A DNA stretch of 64,000 nt. It comes from Sthenelais limicola (taxonomy: Eukaryota; Annelida; Polychaeta; Phyllodocida; Sigalionidae). How positions within the stretch are numbered: the stretch's first letter is position 1; the number at the start of each line of letters is the position of its first letter. Of the stretch, positions 10,725-21,918 are shown one piece after another. The notes under the pieces are model-generated. The model saw only the letters and a program-made list of their open reading frames with translations, made no database searches and was not told the DNA's origin. A program made the position numbers and the translations under genes. The DNA lies in NCBI GenBank assembly GCA_942159475.1, contig OW804094.1:135890755-135954754 (forward strand). Reading direction: 5' to 3'.

Positions 10725-10938
10725 GGGTGAAATCGCCAGAAAATGTATAATTCCCCTTCACCAATTCTCTCAAATAATCCAAATTCAGTCCAACATAACC
10801 AAACAGATTGTTTGAATCAAGGCAATATCAAATATACTCAGATATACCTAGTACTGCCCATTTCTCAGTCTAATTTAACAAAAGTTTACTAAAAACGTAT
10901 ATATCTGCCGATTGTACATTTTTCTGAAAATCTGACCC
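10725..10938 (-). mobile_element. Family A MITE, copy 7
   Basis: Minus orientation, asymmetric subfamily with left end GGGTGAAATCGCCAG and right end CTGAAAATCTGACCC. A short internal deletion removes part of the AAATTTAAGACAAAAAT block. Confidence 0.85.
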
Positions 10939-11770
10939 ATATATGTGGGTTGTCGCAGGAGGAAAGGGAAAGAACAGAGGAAGCACTTTATAAAGGCAAT
11001 GGATTGTGGCCTACGAGCATCTTGGCTGTGTATGTCATTTTCTCACAAATATAAACCTCTGGGAGAGTGAAAATGTTGTTTGTCGCCAGGTTAGCGACTA
11101 TTTTTATGCCGCTAAAGAGTATTCACGTGATTTTATTGCCCAATTCTCACTACTCCAGCTTGTTAGGGGGGCAACAAAGTGTTTGTGATGATGGCTTGGT
11201 TATTAGGCTGTGGTATGTGTCAGAAAGGGAGCGACACATTGCTATCGCCTTCAGATGTTCAAATGGAGACTTATCGCTACTAAGGGACCGTTCCATCAAG
11301 GGATAGCCAGGTTTTTACGATAGACTTGGCATTCTTACATAAAAACACTTGACAATCTTGTGGAAGAGATCTGTGGAAGATGTGGGAAATCAAGATGCTA
11401 TTGGGAGAACTAATCAAGCAAAATAATGCACCTAAGGACATTGACATTTTCAAGCTGTGTATGCAATAATGTGTTTTGGATTATTTTTCAATGTGTAGTC
11501 ACATAATTGAACAAGCGTTTTATGTAATGAAATGTTTAAATGTCATGGGCTGAAAATGGATTAAAAATAAATAAAAAATCCTACCTATGCTGTAAACAGT
11601 TTACTCGTGTGACACAATTAAATGGCGATCATGCAATTGAATGAGATTTAATTTGAAATAAATGTCATATTTCTCGCATTTCACATGTACTTACTCCTGT
11701 GAAAATTGGATTAGTTGTTTGTAAGTAAGTTCAAAACAGAATTTAATATCCGGTTCTGTGTCGGGACAGA
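10939..11770. other. Unassigned sequence
   Basis: Two overlapping short frames (about 60 and 79 codons, 11006-11306) show no recognisable motif. An A-rich TTAAAAATAAATAAAAAAT at about 11562 could be an old retroposon tail. Confidence 0.35.
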
Positions 11771-11872
11771 TATGTGATGTGTTCCAGATAAATGAGTCAC
11801 AAGTCGCAAAATTAGTATTTTCAAAGTCATTTATTTACCAAATATCTTTGTTGGGATGTTCTCTCATTTGAG
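11771..11872 (-). mobile_element. Family B MITE, copy 1, left part
   Basis: Starts TATGTGATGTGTTCCAG, then ATGAGTCACAAGTCGC. Homology to other B copies stops near 11870. The matching opposite end of a B element is found 2.6 kb away at 14519-14675. Confidence 0.75.
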
Positions 11873-11874
11873 AG

Positions 11875-12000
11875 ATGAGGTCATGTAAGTTGAGGTCATG
11901 CCAGGACCTTTACAAGATGGCAATTTTACCTTACCCAGATTACTGCCAATTTATTTATGATTCAGGACCCAAGTATCTATGTCAAAGATTGCAAACAGTA
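11875..12000 (+). pseudogene. LINE reverse-transcriptase C-terminal fragment
   Basis: The plus frame reads LYKMAILPYPDYCQFIYDSG followed by LCQRLQTVGK. This matches the block that follows the RT domain in many CR1/Jockey-type LINEs (LY...I.P...YC..IWD....L..LQ..Q). Upstream RT and downstream sequence are missing. It lies exactly where the neighbouring B element is interrupted. Confidence 0.5.
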
Positions 12001-12520
12001 GGGAAGTTCCACAAGCAAACGTATCTCAATTACGTAACCGTATCCGTATCTTTTTTGTGAATTACATCGTATTTTTATGGATAAAAAATAAATTGTGATA
12101 TAAAACATTTTGCTTGATATTTAACGTTACGTTTTCCCGCTATGTTTCTCTGAACCTCTTTCTTCCTTTTAACATATGTTTGTATATCAGAGATATGGAT
12201 ACGTTTACGTTTACGTTTACATACAGGTTAGACTTGCTGAACCTCCCTATTACAGAACTTTTTGACAAAAATAGTCCAGGAAGTGTGCAGACCTGTGTGC
12301 ATTCGCATATTATAGAAATAGATTGCAGATGCAAGATATATTTTTACGATTAGTTTGATTTATTAAATCAGGGACTTTCAAAGATTTCAAACACAGGGAC
12401 TTTCAAAGATAATGTATTTCCCCCATTCTCCTCTATCATCATGAGGACAATGGGGGACTAAAGTAAAACTAAACTGTGATGAATGTATGTAAGTGTTTGT
12501 ATGCATATGCCCTTCTATAT
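12001..12520. other. Unassigned sequence
   Basis: Contains ACAGGGACTTTCAAAGAT twice (about 12368 and 12392), a short local duplication. No gene supported. Confidence 0.35.
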
Positions 12521-12595
12521 TCCCCTATAGCTAAGTGGCTAAAGTGTTAAACTTTTAAACTGTACATTGTGAGGTTGAGTCCCAGAGCAGCCAGC
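12521..12595 (+). tRNA. tRNA-like sequence, possibly a SINE head
   Basis: TAGCTAAGTGG at 12528-12538 matches a pol III A box/D arm and GGTTGAGTCCC at 12573-12583 resembles a B box. The intervening CTTTTAA would place a TTT (Lys) anticodon. The anticodon stem pairs poorly and the acceptor ends do not match well, so it is likely a tRNA pseudogene or tRNA-derived SINE head and not a working gene. Confidence 0.25.
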
Positions 12596-12957
12596 CTTTT
12601 TACATTTGTCTCATTTTCAAGTCATTATATTATTAATTTCACTAATATCTTCATATCTGGCACTCGGTTTTCTTCACACATGTAGTTATTTATGCAATTC
12701 GCTTTCGATTTGTCAAAAAATTAGAGAGGCTAAGATCAAATTAAGCAAGAAAAGTGAGTTGTATGGGGTTTGGGGATACATAGGTTCTCTGTTATAGAGG
12801 CATGGGTGGCAGTCATAAACTTGTGCTTATTTTTGGCGAAAATGGTTTTTGCGTGGGGCCACAATTTGTCTAGACGATGTTGAAAATGAGCAGCGAAAGG
12901 AGAGAAAGACACATTATTGAAATTGCTAACTTGAAATTGCTCAAATTGCTCACTTGA
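12596..12957. other. Unassigned sequence
   Basis: Nothing recognised. Confidence 0.3.
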
Positions 12958-13033
12958 ATCGATCTCGACGTTGGGTCAAATCGCACTCCACCCCTTTGGC
13001 AGGTAATGCAATTTGACCCTCCATCTCAATTGA
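12958..13033. mobile_element. Foldback element J, decayed copy
   Basis: Shares GGGTCAAATCGCACTCCACC with the intact J palindrome at 21022-21155. The two arms (TCGATCTCGACGT and the degraded CATCTCAATTGATTC) still pair weakly. Confidence 0.6.
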
Positions 13034-13196
13034 TTCAAAACCTCCATTGTGCCATTGGATATAATGATATCTTGTATTGAAATTGTTATTGCACCTCGTG
13101 ATATTAAGTCACACTTTTGTCCTGGTAACTGAATCATTCATAATATGTACCTATTTTACATCGACAACAAATAAAGAAAATTTTGTTTTATTGGGA

Positions 13197-13255
13197 AGTC
13201 TATACTGAAAGTGGTAAGATAAGATAAGATAAGAAGTTGTTTATTGTCTTAATAG
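13197..13255 (-). mobile_element. Retroposon tail, (GATAA)n type
   Basis: (GATAA)n followed by AAGTTGTTTATTGTC. On the minus strand this is AATAAA-like sequence followed by a (TTATC)n tail. The same tail recurs at 13540-13612, 24205, 48930, 60374 and 61736, so it marks a dispersed non-LTR or SINE family. Confidence 0.5.
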
Positions 13256-13429
13256 AAAGGTACAGAGGTAAAGAGAGACTTATTACTGATTATTAATGAT
13301 ATTAATAATAACATTGAGACATTTTGTAGTTTTCATTCACTTTTAATTTACATTGTTAGTTCTAAGACAGAACCTTACTCAAAACTGTATTACATATGTA
13401 ATCTCTTTTGACTCATCGTTATAGATGCA

Positions 13430-13612
13430 TACTGTGTGATTTACATGCACACACAGAAAGTTCCTGTACGTCGTTTAGGTAGAATTAGATATTATGTAAC
13501 AAGGAGAAGAAACGCAACAAAGGCTTGGTCTGGAAGAACTCTTTTTGAGAAGACTACAACCTTTTTGTCTGTTACATCTGTGACGAATAAAGAATTCTCT
13601 TATCTTGTTTGT
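13430..13612 (+). mobile_element. Retroposon 3' end, (TTATC/TTTG) tail
   Basis: Ends GACGAATAAAGAATTCTC then TTATCTTG and (TTTG)n. AATAAA followed by the TTATC tail is the same arrangement as the minus-strand copies. The upstream short frame RRLGRIRYYVTRRRNATKAW is not assignable. Confidence 0.4.
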
Positions 13613-14518
13613 TTGTTTGTTATACTTTGTTTGGCAAATGCCCTCTCTACTAGACTCTGCTAGACACGGTGGTATTTTAACACCGAAACAGTTAGAAACA
13701 GGGAACAGTCTACCATTAATAGTACAGGCATTTTAGCATGGAACCCGGAATGAAATATGTAAAGCGGATTTTTGGATATATGATGCGGGACACATGGGGA
13801 AACATTCTCTGAAAAGTTCCCGCCTAGGGACTGTGTGCTTTTTGAGATTTTGACGTTTCTGCGTCATTTTCCACAAAATAGCATTGGTCTCTATAGGAAA
13901 AAACACCTGGCTCAGGCCATTATTGCCAACATTAAGAATATCTAGCATTGTTATTTGCATCATGTATCCAAAAATCAGCTTTACATTATTTTATTCCGGG
14001 TTTGGCCTGAAATCTACCTAAAATGCCTGTACTATAAGTCAACGCCTTAATGGTAGCCCTTATTTTGATGGTGGTTCAATTACTTTTACTAGAGAAAATA
14101 CAATATGGCAAATATTAGGAGTAAGCATTACTTTATATGTTCAATTCTGATCTTAATTCGATTGTAATAATGTATATATAATAAATATTGAATTTACAAA
14201 ATTGCAAAGTCTTTTGTAAGCAGGAAAATATTACAAGAACATGCTGAGAACAGCCCAAACTAATAGTATGACTGTGGAATCCTCCGTACAGAAAATTATA
14301 TCTTATCTTATCTTAATACATAAATTCATGCACCACATTTCAAGACATCGTATTGAATATATCTTTGCATTTCTAAGGTCATTCCATAGAGTCCATCTAT
14401 CCATTTTTTTATATTTTGTATTTAGAATTTTTATACAGCCTTCCGTGAAATGACAGTTGAACATAAACGGGCATGCACAGTGTACAAATAATGTTATGAA
14501 CAATGGATGTATTGCAAA
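13613..14518. other. Unassigned sequence
   Basis: GTACAGGCATTTTAG (13720) and its near complement AAAATGCCTGTACTATA (14017) bracket about 300 bp that also holds ATGGAACCCGGAATG and CATTATTTTATTCCGGGTT. This suggests a decayed inverted-repeat element at about 13718-14040. No coding sequence is supported. Confidence 0.4.
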
Positions 14519-14675
14519 CTTTTCAAAGATAAGATATCAAACTTAAAATATACAAATACTACTTAGATGTCCTTGATGTTTACCATCATTGGAATCCCCC
14601 CTGGCCTCATCTGTCCAAATATGATGATATCTCAAAATCCATTTTTGCGACTTGTGACTCATTTCTCGGTAACAG
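14519..14675 (-). mobile_element. Family B MITE, right part
   Basis: GATGATATCTCAAAATCC then TTTTTGCGACTTGTGACTCATT, the right end of a B element without its left half. It pairs best with the orphan left end at 11771. Confidence 0.7.
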
Positions 14676-15501
14676 TAGATTCATTAATCCCAAATAAAGT
14701 GTCAATGACCTTGGGATTGTTTGCGCTTCAGCAATAGCCATGTCTGGTCAAATATTGCTGCGAGGAGCACAAGAGTGTTTTGGAAAGGCAGTGATTTATC
14801 GCCCTCAGCCATAGCACTCACATTATTGAACTTCTCACCGTTTCAAATCCCCCTCAAGGCCTAAAAATAACCCCATCATCATCCCAGCACACAGCAACAG
14901 TACCTATTTAGCTATATCACATTCAGCCTCGATATTCTAACCCTATTCATCGATTATGAACAGAAATCAATAAACAAAAAGGAAATCACGAAATGTGGAT
15001 CAGCTAACAGACCATATTACACTTACTACATCAATATTGGCCGGGCTATTAGAAATGGAAAGCGTGGTGATTATTTAGAGCGGGTTTGCTCGCAAAGTGA
15101 TATACATTTACAATTATTATCGAGGTAAACTGAAACGATCATCAATATCTATGAAGGCCATAGCCACGGTTGGGGGAGGGAATATACCGACAAATGGCCA
15201 TCTCTTCATAGTGCGGACAGCCCACGGCACCAACGGCCAATGGCAGTTGATAAGTGTGATTTTGTGTGCAAACAACATTCGCGGGATATGATGTACACCG
15301 TTGCCTTATGCATCCAAAGCCTTCGGGTACATTATCCTGATAGCTTTCCGCGCGCCCGTTTCGTGTCAGATCGAGATAAATCAGTATTTTCGACTGGTAC
15401 CAGCTTTAAAACCCCATCTCGCTGATGTTTCTCCGCGAGACGTAAAAGTGATCAGTAGGACAGGGTGCGGCATGGGCCGACCTCCACTCAACCGAATAGA
15501 T
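14676..15501. other. Unassigned sequence
   Basis: No supported gene. Somewhat higher in GC than its surroundings, running into the purine tract. Confidence 0.35.
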
Positions 15502-17030
15502 TGGGCAGGGGAAGGGGGAGGGGGGAGGGGGAGGGGAGGGGGGAAAGGGGAGGGAGGAGGAGTGGAGAGGAGGGGGGGGGGAGGGGAGAGGAGGGGGAGG
15601 GGAAGGGAGGAGGGGTAGAAGGGGAGAAGGGGGAGAAGGGGGAGCAGGGGGAGCAGGGGGAGCAGGGGAGGGGGAGGAGGGGAGGGGGAGGAGGAGGGCA
15701 GAGGAGGAGGAGGGGAGGGGGAGGAGGAGGGGAGGAGGAGGGAAGAAGGAGGGGAGGAGGAGGGCAGGGGGAGGAGGCGAGGGGGAGGAGGAGGGCAGAG
15801 GAGGAGGAGGAGGGGAGGGGGAGGAGGAGGGGAGGAGGAGGGAAGAAGGAGGGGAGGAGGAGGGGAGGGGGAGGAGGGCAGGGGAGGGGGAGGAGGAGGG
15901 GAGGAGGAGGGAAGAAGGAGGGGAGGAGGAGGGGAGGGGGAGGAGGGGAGGGGGAGGAGGAGGGGAGGAGGAGGGAAGAAGGAGGGGAGGAGGAGGGGAG
16001 GGGGAGGAGGGGAGGGGAGGGGGAGGAGGGGAAGGGGAGGAGGGGGAGAAGGGGAGGGGAGGAGCAGAGGGAGGAGCAGGAGAAGGGGGCGGGGCAGGAG
16101 GGGAGGGGAGGGGGGGAGGAGAGGAGGGGGAGGGGGAGGGGAGAGGAGGGGGAGGGGAAGGGAGGAGGGGGAGAAGGGGAGAAGGGGAGAAGGGGGAGCA
16201 GGGGGAGCAGGGGGAGGGGGAGGAGGAGGGGGAGGAACAGGGGAAAGGAGGAGGGGCGGGGGGGAGGAGGGGGAGGAGGAGGGGGAGGAGGAGGGGGAGA
16301 GGAGGAGGGGGAGGGGAGGAGGAGGGGAGGGGGAGGAGGAGGAGAGGGGGAGGAGGAGGGGAGGAGGAGGGGGAGGAGGGGGAGGAGGGGGGAGGAGGGG
16401 AGGGGGAGGAGGGGAGGGGGAGGAGGAGGGCAGAGGAGGAGGAGGGGGAGGGGGAGGAGGAGGGGAGGAGGAGGGGGAGGGGGAGGAGGGGAGGGGGAGG
16501 AGGGGAGGGGGAGGAGGGGGAGGAGGGGAGGGGGAGGAGGGGGAGGAGGGGAGGGGGAGGAGGGGAGGGGGAGGAGGGGAGGGGGAGGAGGGGAGGGGGA
16601 GGAGGGGAGGGGAGGGGGAGGAGGGGAGGGGAGGGGGAGGAGGGGAAGGGGAGGAGGGGAAGGGGAGGAGGGGGAGGGGGAGAAGGGGTGGGGAGGAGCA
16701 GAGGGAGGAGCAGGAGAAGGGGGCGGGGCAGGAGGGGGAGGGGAGGGGGAGGAGGAGGGGAGGAGGGGAGGGGAGGAGCAGAGGGAGGAGCAGGAGAAGG
16801 GGGCGGAGCAGGAGGGGGAGGGGAGGGGGAGGGGAGCAGGAGGAGCAGGAGGAGCAGGAGCAGGAGGAGCAGGAGCAGGAGGAGCAGGAGGGGGAGGAGG
16901 AGCAGGGGGAGGGGGAGGAGAAGGAGGAGAAGGAGGGGGAGGAGAGGGAGGGGGAGGGGGAGGAGAGGAAGGGGGGGAAGGAGAGGAAGGAGGAGGAGGG
17001 AGAGGAGGAGCAGGGGGAGGAGGAGGTGGG
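15502..17030 (+). repeat. 1.5-kb purine tract, (GGGGAGGAGGAG)n type
   Basis: About 1,530 bp with nearly only G and A on the plus strand (GGGGGAGGAGGGGAGG-type variants), with rare C in GGAGCAG or GGGCAG. Larger duplicated blocks recur, for example AGGAGCAGGAGAAGGGGGCG at about 16071, 16708 and 16785. G-runs of 4-6 are spaced to allow G-quadruplexes, and mirror symmetry allows triplex DNA. Frames of over 500 codons on both strands arise only because TA-containing stops are absent. Confidence 0.95.
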
Positions 17031-17105
17031 TTTGTGTTGGGGGAAAAAAGGGCAATGGGCCAAGTGCGTATGGACCGGTAAAGTGAACGATATTTGTATT
17101 TATAA

Positions 17106-17341
17106 GGGTCAAGCCGCCTGAAAATATACAATTCGCCTTCACCAATCCTCTCAAATAACCCAAATTTAAGACAAAAATTAAGTTCAAAATACAGTTCAAC
17201 ATAACGGAACTGATAATATGAATCAACTTAACATCAAATATAATCAAATATACCTAATATTCATCATCATTTTCAGCCTAATTTTGCAGAATTTCATCAA
17301 TGTGTAGAGCTGTAATTGTACATTTTATGACGATCTGACCC
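17106..17341 (-). mobile_element. Family A MITE, copy 8
   Basis: Minus orientation. The left end has diverged (GGGTCAAGCCGCCTG); the right end is CGATCTGACCC. Confidence 0.82.
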
Positions 17342-17589
17342 ATATAGGCCTCCGTGACTACTGGCCGTAGACTAGGTAGTGTTTTTCATACAGGGCTTGG
17401 GTAGCCATAGTTGGGCATTCGGCCCGTACAAAAGCCAAGCAGTTTTACGGCACCGTCTCACTGGTCCAGACCTTCCTGCACGGAACTATTTTCTCTGTGG
17501 TTAGTTTATTTTATGTGCCTTTAGCATCGCACAACTCATTAAGGATCCCTAAAGAAGCCCGCCAATCAATAGGCATCGAATTTATTTAT

Positions 17590-17814
17590 GGGTCAGATCG
17601 TCAGAAAATGCACACTCGGCAGATCTACATTTTTAGTCAATTTTGTTAAATAAGACCGAGAAATTGTCAATACTAGGTATATTTGATATTGCCTTGATTC
17701 GAACAATCGGTTTGGTTATGTTAGACTGAAATTTTAACCTTATTTTTGTCTTAAATTTGGATTATTTGAGAGGATTGGTGAAGGGGAATTGTACATTTTC
17801 TGATGAGCTTACCC
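17590..17814 (+). mobile_element. Family A MITE, copy 9
   Basis: Plus orientation, 225 bp. GGGTCAGATCGTCAG at the left, TGATGAGCTTACCC at the right. Confidence 0.82.
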
Positions 17815-18091
17815 ATAAACACGTTCCATGAGATGCCGCCAACAAGCGCTATCCCCAACCGGCTCTTCAAGCGGTTTTTAATTGTCGTAAAATAATAATC
17901 TGTGTCACGCCAGGTACCAATCAGGGCGCCAGTTGTGAACACGTGACCCTGGCCAGACAATGACTGTTATACTGTTCGTTATTCTCTGAAGAGATTTTCT
18001 TTATCTCCTAACAATAGAACATTAGAATTGCGATATATGAAAAAGTTGCGAAGTTTTAAATAATACATTACAAATTAGAGGGGTTGGTATC
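17815..18091. other. Unassigned spacer
   Basis: Nothing recognised. Confidence 0.3.
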
Positions 18092-18435
18092 AATACTGGG
18101 TTTGCATAGCCGCCATTTTGACTCTTGATTCGCATGGAATTATGGGACTAATGGTACAGTGTAAATTCTATAGAAAACATGTCATGTTCAGCATGGACTA
18201 TTTATCAATGCTCTAATGTCAATATCCATGTGTTATACATGTTTCCATGGCATAAGTCCCAATCTTTCCCATCATGCATTTGGTTTTCATAGATCATTTA
18301 TACCAACTCTAATATTGGTGAAAACATTCTTGAAACCTTTTAAAAAGTTGCTACATATTTGTATGTCAGATTTCATCCCAGGATGCACAGTAGCCTACTA
18401 TAGATATGCGCAGTGGCACATGCAAATCCCCTATT
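18092..18435 (+). mobile_element. Family C MITE, copy 2
   Basis: Opposite orientation to copy 1: AGCCGCCATTTTG near the left end, ATGCAAATCCCCTATT at the right. The left terminal AATACTGGG is mutated. Confidence 0.8.
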
Positions 18436-18683
18436 TCGACAATGCAATTCCCCTATTCCTGCTTAATCATAATTCATACTATACGGAATTGTTACATGTT
18501 TCTATTTCGTAGTACCTGTACATAACATTGAAACTAGTAATACAATTTCTGCAAAATGCAGGTCTTCCATTTGACCCTATGACATACCCAGTCAATAAAA
18601 TATGATATCTAAATCTAACTACAATGTTAATCCAACTATTTCCAACCAGTTCCATCCGGTTGGGGTAACATATTACATGAATA
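18436..18683. other. Unassigned spacer
   Basis: Contains TGCAGGTCTTCCA at about 18560, the signature also found inside the neighbouring retroposon tails. Confidence 0.3.
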
Positions 18684-18960
18684 TAAGAAACTTTATTTCC
18701 ATTTGTGTATACAAATAACGGTTATGGGTTTCTAAATGGAAATAGGTTCTTGTTCCCTGTCCAGGAAAATTCTTCCAAGCAGACCTTCTGCAACTATGTC
18801 ACTTACTACAAGTTATGAAATAGAATAAACAATGTATCAACACTGATGCAGTGTACACAATCCCATTACTCTCTTTGGCGGGCTAGGTAGCCGGGCAGTT
18901 CTTTTGGGGCAGGGCTTACATGCCTGCTTTTATGGTTTAGCTTGTAGTCTCTTGCTTACC
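18684..18960 (-). mobile_element. Retroposon 3' fragment, family R
   Basis: Begins ACTTTATTTCCATTTGTG and contains GGCTAGGTAGCC at about 18889. Both signatures recur in the insertion at 22396-22695, and the AATAAA/TTTATT plus GGTCTTCC arrangement recurs near 48.4, 53.3 and 55.2 kb. Confidence 0.4.
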
Positions 18961-19059
18961 TATACACAATAAGTGCTGAGTATGGTAATTATAGATGAAT
19001 AAATGAATAGTACAGGGATTGTAGGTTGAGGAGGTAGGACGGCGACTCAGACTTCCTTG

Positions 19060-20095
19060 ATCTTAATCTTCTAACATAATCCCTTAGGAAGCTTCTGAAT
19101 TATTTTATGCCAAAAGATTTCACCTCATTTGCGATGTTGTTCCAAAGGTTGCTCTTCTGCATATTCGAGATCTTTTGATTTTTTTATATTCTAGATTAAG
19201 TACGCCTACTTTTAGGTTTTTCCCTGAAGTTACATTCCGCAGATTAACTTTTCTCTGGTCTAAACTGTCTTCATTGTTGCTCAGTTTGAATGCATATTCT
19301 AATGCATGCCATTCTTTCTTCTTGGCAAGTAGAGGCATTCCCAGCTCTCTATGGAGGTGATTTACATCTGTCCTTTTGTTTAAGCCCTCTGATCTCCTTA
19401 AAGCTGTGTTCTGTAATGTTTATAATTGGTCTAAAATGTACTTTGGGGCAGCATCATACAGTATTCCCGGTATTCAATGATGGGGCTGATGGCTACTTTA
19501 CACAGCATTCTTATGGTACTAGGTGTAGCAAATGGCCTCAATTTGGACAGGTGGTAGATCTTATCATTTGCTTTCGTTATCTTATTTTGTAGGTGGGTCA
19601 GATTTTCAGAAAATGTACAATTGGCAGATGTACGCATTTAGTAAATTCTGCTAAATTAGGCTGCAATTTGGCCAAAACTAGGTAAATTTTAGTATATTCG
19701 GCATTGCATTGATTCTAGCAATCTGTTTGGTTATGTTGAACTGTATTTTGAACTTTATTTTTGTCTGAAATTTGAGTTATTTGAGAAGATTGGTGAAGGG
19801 GAATTGTACATATTCTGAAAATCTTACCCATGTGTGATGTGAATGTTAAGTTCTTATCAATAATTACTCCCAAATAGGTATAATTACTCGTCCTTTTGAT
19901 TTCTTCTGTCCCTATAAACACTTTTGTTGGATTTTCCTCCACTTTTCTGTTTGAGTGAGTTACAGCCATAATGTTGCTTTTACCTACGTTTAAAGATATT
20001 TTGTCAGTTCAACGCCAAATATCAATATTTGTCGGATCATCTTGTAAATTTTGTTCTGCTACCCCTGTGTCCTTATGTGCTGTATAAAGAGAGAG
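19060..20095 (-). pseudogene. Degraded LINE pol, split by a family A MITE
   Basis: Minus strand, read from about 20095 downward. NVGKSNIMAVTHSNRK and YTYLGVIIDKNLTFTSH fit the block after the RT domain of CR1/Jockey-like LINEs (N..K...M; YLGV.ID..L.F..H). After the inserted MITE it resumes with NKITKANDKIYHLSKLRPF and LCKVAISPIIEY, then VNLRNVTSGKNLKVGVL typical of the LINE C-terminus. Several stops and frame changes show it is dead. The catalytic RT region and endonuclease are absent. Confidence 0.65.
19595..19829 (+). mobile_element. Family A MITE, copy 10
   Basis: Plus orientation. Inserted within the LINE coding remnant between the ..FTSH and ..NKITKANDK blocks, so it is younger than the LINE. 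Right end slightly mutated (ATCTTACCC). Confidence 0.88.
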
Positions 20096-20231
20096 AATGG
20101 GACGAGCCGGCAATAATCGAAAATTTATAGGACGAGATTCGTCCACATAAGCACGATGCTGTAGGCAGAGTGCTTATGTGGACGAATCAAGTCCTATAAA
20201 TTTTCGCTTTATTGCTGGCGAGTTCCATTCT
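20093..20231. mobile_element. Foldback element K
   Basis: Arms GATTCGTCCACATAAGCAC and GTGCTTATGTGGACGAATC pair perfectly. The outer arms AAAATTTATAGGAC and GTCCTATAAATTTT, then GCCGGCAATAA and TTATTGCTGGC, continue the palindrome. Confidence 0.75.
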
Positions 20232-21021
20232 ATATTTATTATATGTGCATAAAATTTGATCATATGTCATCAGATATCACTGAAAAAATACTAAAGAAGT
20301 CCCGCTGACAGCCCCGTTAGTATATTGATGAATTAAAACGTCCATATCATGGCCATTCCTTGAGCTACATTAATACAATTTATATCATTCAAAAGAGAAT
20401 CTAATGCTCTATTTAATGATGTAGATTTTATTATGTATTTCTATAATCATAGTACCAGAATCACGGGTGGATTACCGATCGCGGGGATTTGTTTACATGC
20501 TCCGCGGAGAGCCAAAGCTCTGCAAAGCATAACAACAGAGCTATTTTTAGACAACTACATTTCATATAGGACACGTCCTTTATGAATATTTTTATAGCAC
20601 CCCACTTATAGCACGTCTCATATAGAATGCGCGTATAATAAATCACCGTATCATCTGCAAACATCTGTTTATTGATCGTGGCATGTCCCCTTTATATGCA
20701 GTGTGATTTAAAAGTAATGAAGTATATAAGTTAAGATTACTCAGTTCTGGGTTGCATTTCATGCTTTTTCTACCCCATCCTAAGTCTCCTGGAGGTAGAC
20801 TGTTCACAAGAAAGTACGAAAGTCTTTTCTAGATTTGCACCTGAAGCCTCTTTAAACTATTATTACATACGTATGTGATTTCAGGGGTGCTATTCAGGGG
20901 TGCTATTTGAAAAGTCAAATAGCACCTATGTGCTATTTGAGCCATATATCCACAAGATCGATGGAAACCAAGGTAAAATACTATTAAAATCGAGTTCTCT
21001 TGTTGATTTAGTATGTAATAA
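20232..21021. other. Unassigned sequence with one hairpin
   Basis: GGTGCTATTTGA and TCAAATAGCACC at 20899-20926 form a 12-bp stem with a 4-nt loop, inside a small GGGGTGCTATT tandem repeat. Otherwise nothing recognised. Confidence 0.4.
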
Positions 21022-21155
21022 ATACCTAATAGGACTCTGTTTGGTTTGTAATCGATCTTGACGTCGGGTCAAATCGCACTCCACCCCTTTTGGGTGTCGT
21101 GCGATTTGACCTGACGTCGAGATCGATTACAAAGCGAACAGAGTCCTATTAGGTA
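21022..21155. mobile_element. Foldback element J, intact copy
   Basis: ATACCTAATAGGACTCTGTT at the left and AACAGAGTCCTATTAGGTAT at the right form the outer arms. TGTAATCGATCTTGACGTC, then GGGTCAAATCGCAC, continue inward and pair with the right side. A decayed relative is at 12958. Confidence 0.75.
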
Positions 21156-21479
21156 TAACACAAATATCATGTATCAATGAACAGACGATCAAGAACTGTT
21201 TTAGGACTCATGTCGACCTGAACAATTGATATTTTATACGTATATCGATTCCGTCCTTTCTGTCCCTTTCTATTAATATGGAGATTAAAGGCACCAGTCC
21301 AGACATATTGCGAATATATTCCCAAAGACTTAGAATAAAAACCTCCTTCAAATAACAATGAATTGGAGTAAGAAAAAAAGTTTATATTCCCGAATACTAT
21401 CAACCCACCCCAGCAGCGTAGGTCTGACCAACATTCTATACGACACGCGATGACTCCGTGTATTTTTATCTCTTTATAT
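21156..21479. other. Unassigned sequence
   Basis: A 78-codon minus frame (21167-21403) has no recognisable motif. Confidence 0.3.
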
Positions 21480-21678
21480 GGGTCAGATTTTCAGAAAAAA
21501 TGTACAATCGTCAGCTATCCTAGATCCTATGTGTATAACTGAGTAACTTTGGCATTGTGTTGATTAAAGATTTCTCCTTCGTTTCGTCAACTGCATTTTG
21601 AACGTCATTTTTCTCTTAGATTTGGATTATTTGAGAGGATATGTGAGCGCGAATTGTACATTACTAAAGATCTGACCC
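21480..21678 (+). mobile_element. Family A MITE, copy 11
   Basis: Plus orientation with internal deletions (199 bp). Separated by only 10 bp from the next copy in the same orientation. Confidence 0.82.
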
Positions 21679-21688
21679 ATCCATATAT

Positions 21689-21918
21689 GGGTCAGATTTT
21701 CAGAAGATGTACAATGGGCAGCTGTACATATTTAGTAAATCCTGCTAGGCTGCAATTTAGTCAATACTAGGTGAATTCAAGTTTATTCGGCATTGCATTG
21801 ATTATAGCAATCTCTTTGGTTAGGTCGAACTGTATTTTGAACTTTATTTTCGCCTGAAATTCGGGTTATTTGAGAGAATTGGTAAAGGTGAATTGTACAT
21901 TTTCTGGTGACTTCACCC
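21689..21918 (+). mobile_element. Family A MITE, copy 12
   Basis: Plus orientation, flanked by ATAT on both sides. Asymmetric right end CTGGTGACTTCACCC. Confidence 0.85.

Noticed and set aside
15381..17247. Open frames of 538-613 codons on both strands rich in Pro/Ser/Leu or Gly/Glu/Arg
   Set aside because: They are produced by the stop-poor purine tract; all frames are open at once and composition is purely that of the repeat.
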